NCBI GenBank assembly: GCA_028287465.1
Contig: JAQBPO010000049.1
Span: forward strand, 19,537-83,536
Length of the DNA stretch: 64,000 nt
From: Fibrobacterota bacterium
GTDB lineage: Bacteria; Fibrobacterota; Fibrobacteria; UBA11236
Reading direction: 5' to 3'
Positions within the stretch are counted from its first letter, which is position 1. Each line of letters starts with the position of its first letter. Both the position numbers and the translations under genes were made by a program. The notes beneath the pieces were generated by a model that had not been told where the DNA came from, did not search any database, and saw only the letters and a list, made by a program, of their open reading frames with translations. This document shows, piece after piece, positions 62,901 through 64,000 of the stretch.

Positions 62901-64000
62901 GGGCCGCTACGATGCGTTTGCCGTCGGCCCCGCCGCCCATGGCCACGGAATCCAGGGCGCGCAGGCTTTTCCAGGCGGCCGTGGCGGTATCCGCGAGGAG
63001 GGAGAACCGCATGCTGTCCGCGCCGGAATAGGTGAACGCGAGAGCGGGATCGACGTCGGCGGTGCCGCCCGATTTATCGTTGATGGCCACCGAGCCCAGC
63101 ACGGGCGCCTGGTAGAGGGCGGTATCCTGGGCCGGAACCGCGGCCGGGCCGTAATTGCCGGAGGAGTCGCGTACGAAGGCGCCGAAGTGGTAGAGGGTAT
63201 TGCTTACCAGGCCGGTAACGGTCCCGTTCAATGCGGAGTTGGGGAGCACCTGCCATAAGGTCCCGTCCGACGGGCCGGCGGGGAAGGCGCCATCGGTGCG
63301 GTAGCGGATCATCACCGTATCCGCATCCGTGCTGACCGATCCCGTCCAGCCCAGGGCCACCGTGGTGGGTCCCGATGCGGCGGCGTTGAAGGCGGTCACG
63401 TTCGCGGGGGGAGTGACATCCGGGAGGAGCGCGGTATCGTTCGCGGCGGAGGCGGCCAAGGAATAGTTGCCGGAAGAATCCCTGGCGAATGCGGCGAAAT
63501 GGTAAATGGTTTTGTCCGTCAGGGCCGTAGCCGTGTCCGCGGTGAGGTTTTTCGGTACGCTGCGCCAGAGGGTGCCGTCCGCGGGTCCGGTCGGGAATAT
63601 GCCATCGGTGCGGTAGCGCAGCATTACGGAGTCCGCGTCGGAGGAAGCGGATGGGCTCCATGCCAGGGTTATGGAATGGCCGCCGAGGGCCGTTGCCGCG
63701 AAACCGGTCACATTGCCGGGTTTGACGGTGTCCATGAAGATCCAATTGACGTTTCCGCCCAGGTTCAGGGATGAATCGGCGTAGCCCGCCGAAGCGGCGG
63801 CCAGGCTGTTCCTGATGTCGGCATTGGAGACATGCAACAGTCCGCTAACGGTCAGGGTCCAAGCCGCACCGGGAGCCAGGTTCAGGTGTTGCGCCGGAAG
63901 GCCCGTCAACGCGGCATTTCCGGTCACCTGGATGGACCGGCCGGCCAGGCTGGCCAGGGTGGAAGGGTTGCCGTTAAGGATATCGAAGTCGCCGGAAACC
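59953..64000 (-). CDS. Giant exported protein with Fn3- and cadherin-like repeats, 5' end outside window
   Basis: At least 1,348 residues; the frame stays open to base 64000, so the start lies outside. Beginning at the N-terminal side there are right-handed-helix-like phrases (SIQVTGNAAL), then two Fn3-like repeats (ITLAWSPSASSDADSVMLRYRTDG, VALGWTGSVSTDADTVMIRYRTDG) that are near-copies of each other. Cadherin/He_PIG-like Ig domains follow, with NDPPVF and NDAPVAF linkers. The end, NFPNPVQTHTAFRFFLP...LRLNVYDFSGRLAAQV...GAYVYRLEIPGFTKSLKMLVK, is a FlgD/T9SS-type sorting module. Likely a surface adhesin or polysaccharide-binding protein. Confidence 0.8.
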   Translation of the reverse strand, partial: VSGDFDILNGNPSTLASLAGRSIQVTGNAALTGLPAQHLNLAPGAAWTLTVSGLLHVSNADIRNSLAAASAGYADSSLNLGGNVNWIFMDTVKPGNVTGFAATALGGHSITLAWSPSASSDADSVMLRYRTDGIFPTGPADGTLWRSVPKNLTADTATALTDKTIYHFAAFARDSSGNYSLAASAANDTALLPDVTPPANVTAFNAAASGPTTVALGWTGSVSTDADTVMIRYRTDGAFPAGPSDGTLWQVLPNSALNGTVTGLVSNTLYHFGAFVRDSSGNYGPAAVPAQDTALYQAPVLGSVAINDKSGGTADVDPALAFTYSGADSMRFSLLADTATAAWKSLRALDSVAMGGGADGKRIVAAQFKNVFGNRSAWYRDTTLMDRTAPAVNLTLNTDHSWRNWQDAVVGKALDAILGTDSVFVVRKRVADGFYFNGAGWTTVADTARLRVDSAFSVPMPNTAMATGSYDFTAIARDRIGNLSAPLTVRVNYTDNRAPVAAASGIADSVPQNQQVTWTVDLADPDAGDSVLTVASTLPAWMTMTEKADSARGGFAAHRIYTFTGKPLQADVGTATVTIQARDLGNKTFIYTKSFPVIDVNDPPVFASAGPVSAGAKEDSVTRYVPKYSDADEKDPHALAFLQAPAWAVIADSALIFKPGSRDVGTALVRVTISDGRLLDTLDINVDVANVNDAPVAFPSTNWQAQAHWKEDVADSFTVVVVDMDKGDPVAMTSVLPPWIKFTSTTDATEGFNRFFRFTVKPAQTDTGAFPFKLRFQDAAGAASELQFSAKVAAVNDTPTAFVKGVESLAGAARISFDAADEDGNAASTRFHYRLISASGDTVRRGIIASPFLRLHPLADGDYKLAVAAEDEGGLKQVGYTMANLRISGATALTLDSARWNMIGYPGRSLAAGALGAGAALTTWDESSSDGSPLGRYAAGGNADSLYGGKGYWVRVANRVNLNTPLAALLDKPFTMKLTHGKQGWNQIGNPFPYFVDLSASGLTFWEWDANRRDLVNAKGIMKPWGAYWVQVPKDTILTVKDSPYFPAGSGAGAGVLAKSSGLTAPSFRQVSDWSLQLALQAGPYQDQANFLGVRPESRDGLGISSQAVPVSGLLPDAPKFGDYIALHFERPGETTGGNADGDPTGTQSGDPEDLGFAADFREHMGEDEEWWDFSVENSQSGFRTANLSLPGLAGLQAAGLNAFLVRKGEAVPLSAETPAVVSMDGEATHYSLVVTPHADFAERLKGNFSISQNFPNPVQTHTAFRFFLPQTWDASGKREAKAYRLRLNVYDFSGRLAAQVADGSFKPGSHTLVWKPQAKNGGSLAKGAYVYRLEIPGFTKSLKMLVK

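Overview
This 64 kb window is high-GC bacterial chromosome with ordinary housekeeping and envelope genes and no phage, insertion sequence, rRNA or CRISPR. The mix of features fits a flagellated, free-living member of the Fibrobacterota or a neighbouring Gram-negative phylum: very large secreted proteins and lipoproteins, several C-terminal FlgD-like/T9SS-like beta modules, many outer-membrane-type lipoproteins, and a sigma-54 flagellar operon. This placement is inference from gene content; no marker gene here proves it.

Layout. 1-2.9 kb: an alpha/beta hydrolase and a LOG-family protein on the minus strand, divergent from a GT9-like glycosyltransferase. 3.1-15.1 kb: flagellar basal-body/export operon flgB-flgC-orf-fliE-fliF-fliG-fliH-fliI-fliJ behind an excellent sigma-54 promoter, followed by a 1.5-kaa exported protein. 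15.4-22.3 kb: secA, tmk, a CtpA-type protease and a CgeB-like glycosyltransferase. 22.3-27.4 kb: GIN-domain lipoprotein, GT-C-type membrane protein, a YjfB-like putative motility peptide, murA and a ParA ATPase. 27.4-41 kb: exported proteins of poorly known function (PEGA-type, PD40 repeat, subtilase, VWA, CHIPPGNP-repeat and Kre9/KNH-like), an acyltransferase-3 protein and tRNA-Ser(CGA). 41-49.9 kb: glgX, an APC-type permease, a Type II restriction-modification pair, and DAHP synthase behind an attenuator. 50-64 kb: giant surface proteins (DUF2341/LamG, a TSP3-like lipoprotein, and an Fn3/cadherin-like protein running off the end).

Two regulatory observations stand out. First, the DAHP synthase gene is preceded by a complete ribosome-mediated attenuator: a promoter with a 17-bp spacer, a 20-codon leader peptide containing Tyr-Phe-Phe-Tyr-Phe-Trp, an antiterminator pairing, and a perfect 10-bp terminator with a U-tract. 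Second, at least six genes have a -10-like hexamer ending 6 or 7 nt before the start codon and no usable Shine-Dalgarno sequence. This implies that leaderless mRNAs are common here, alongside genes with good AGGAG-type sites.
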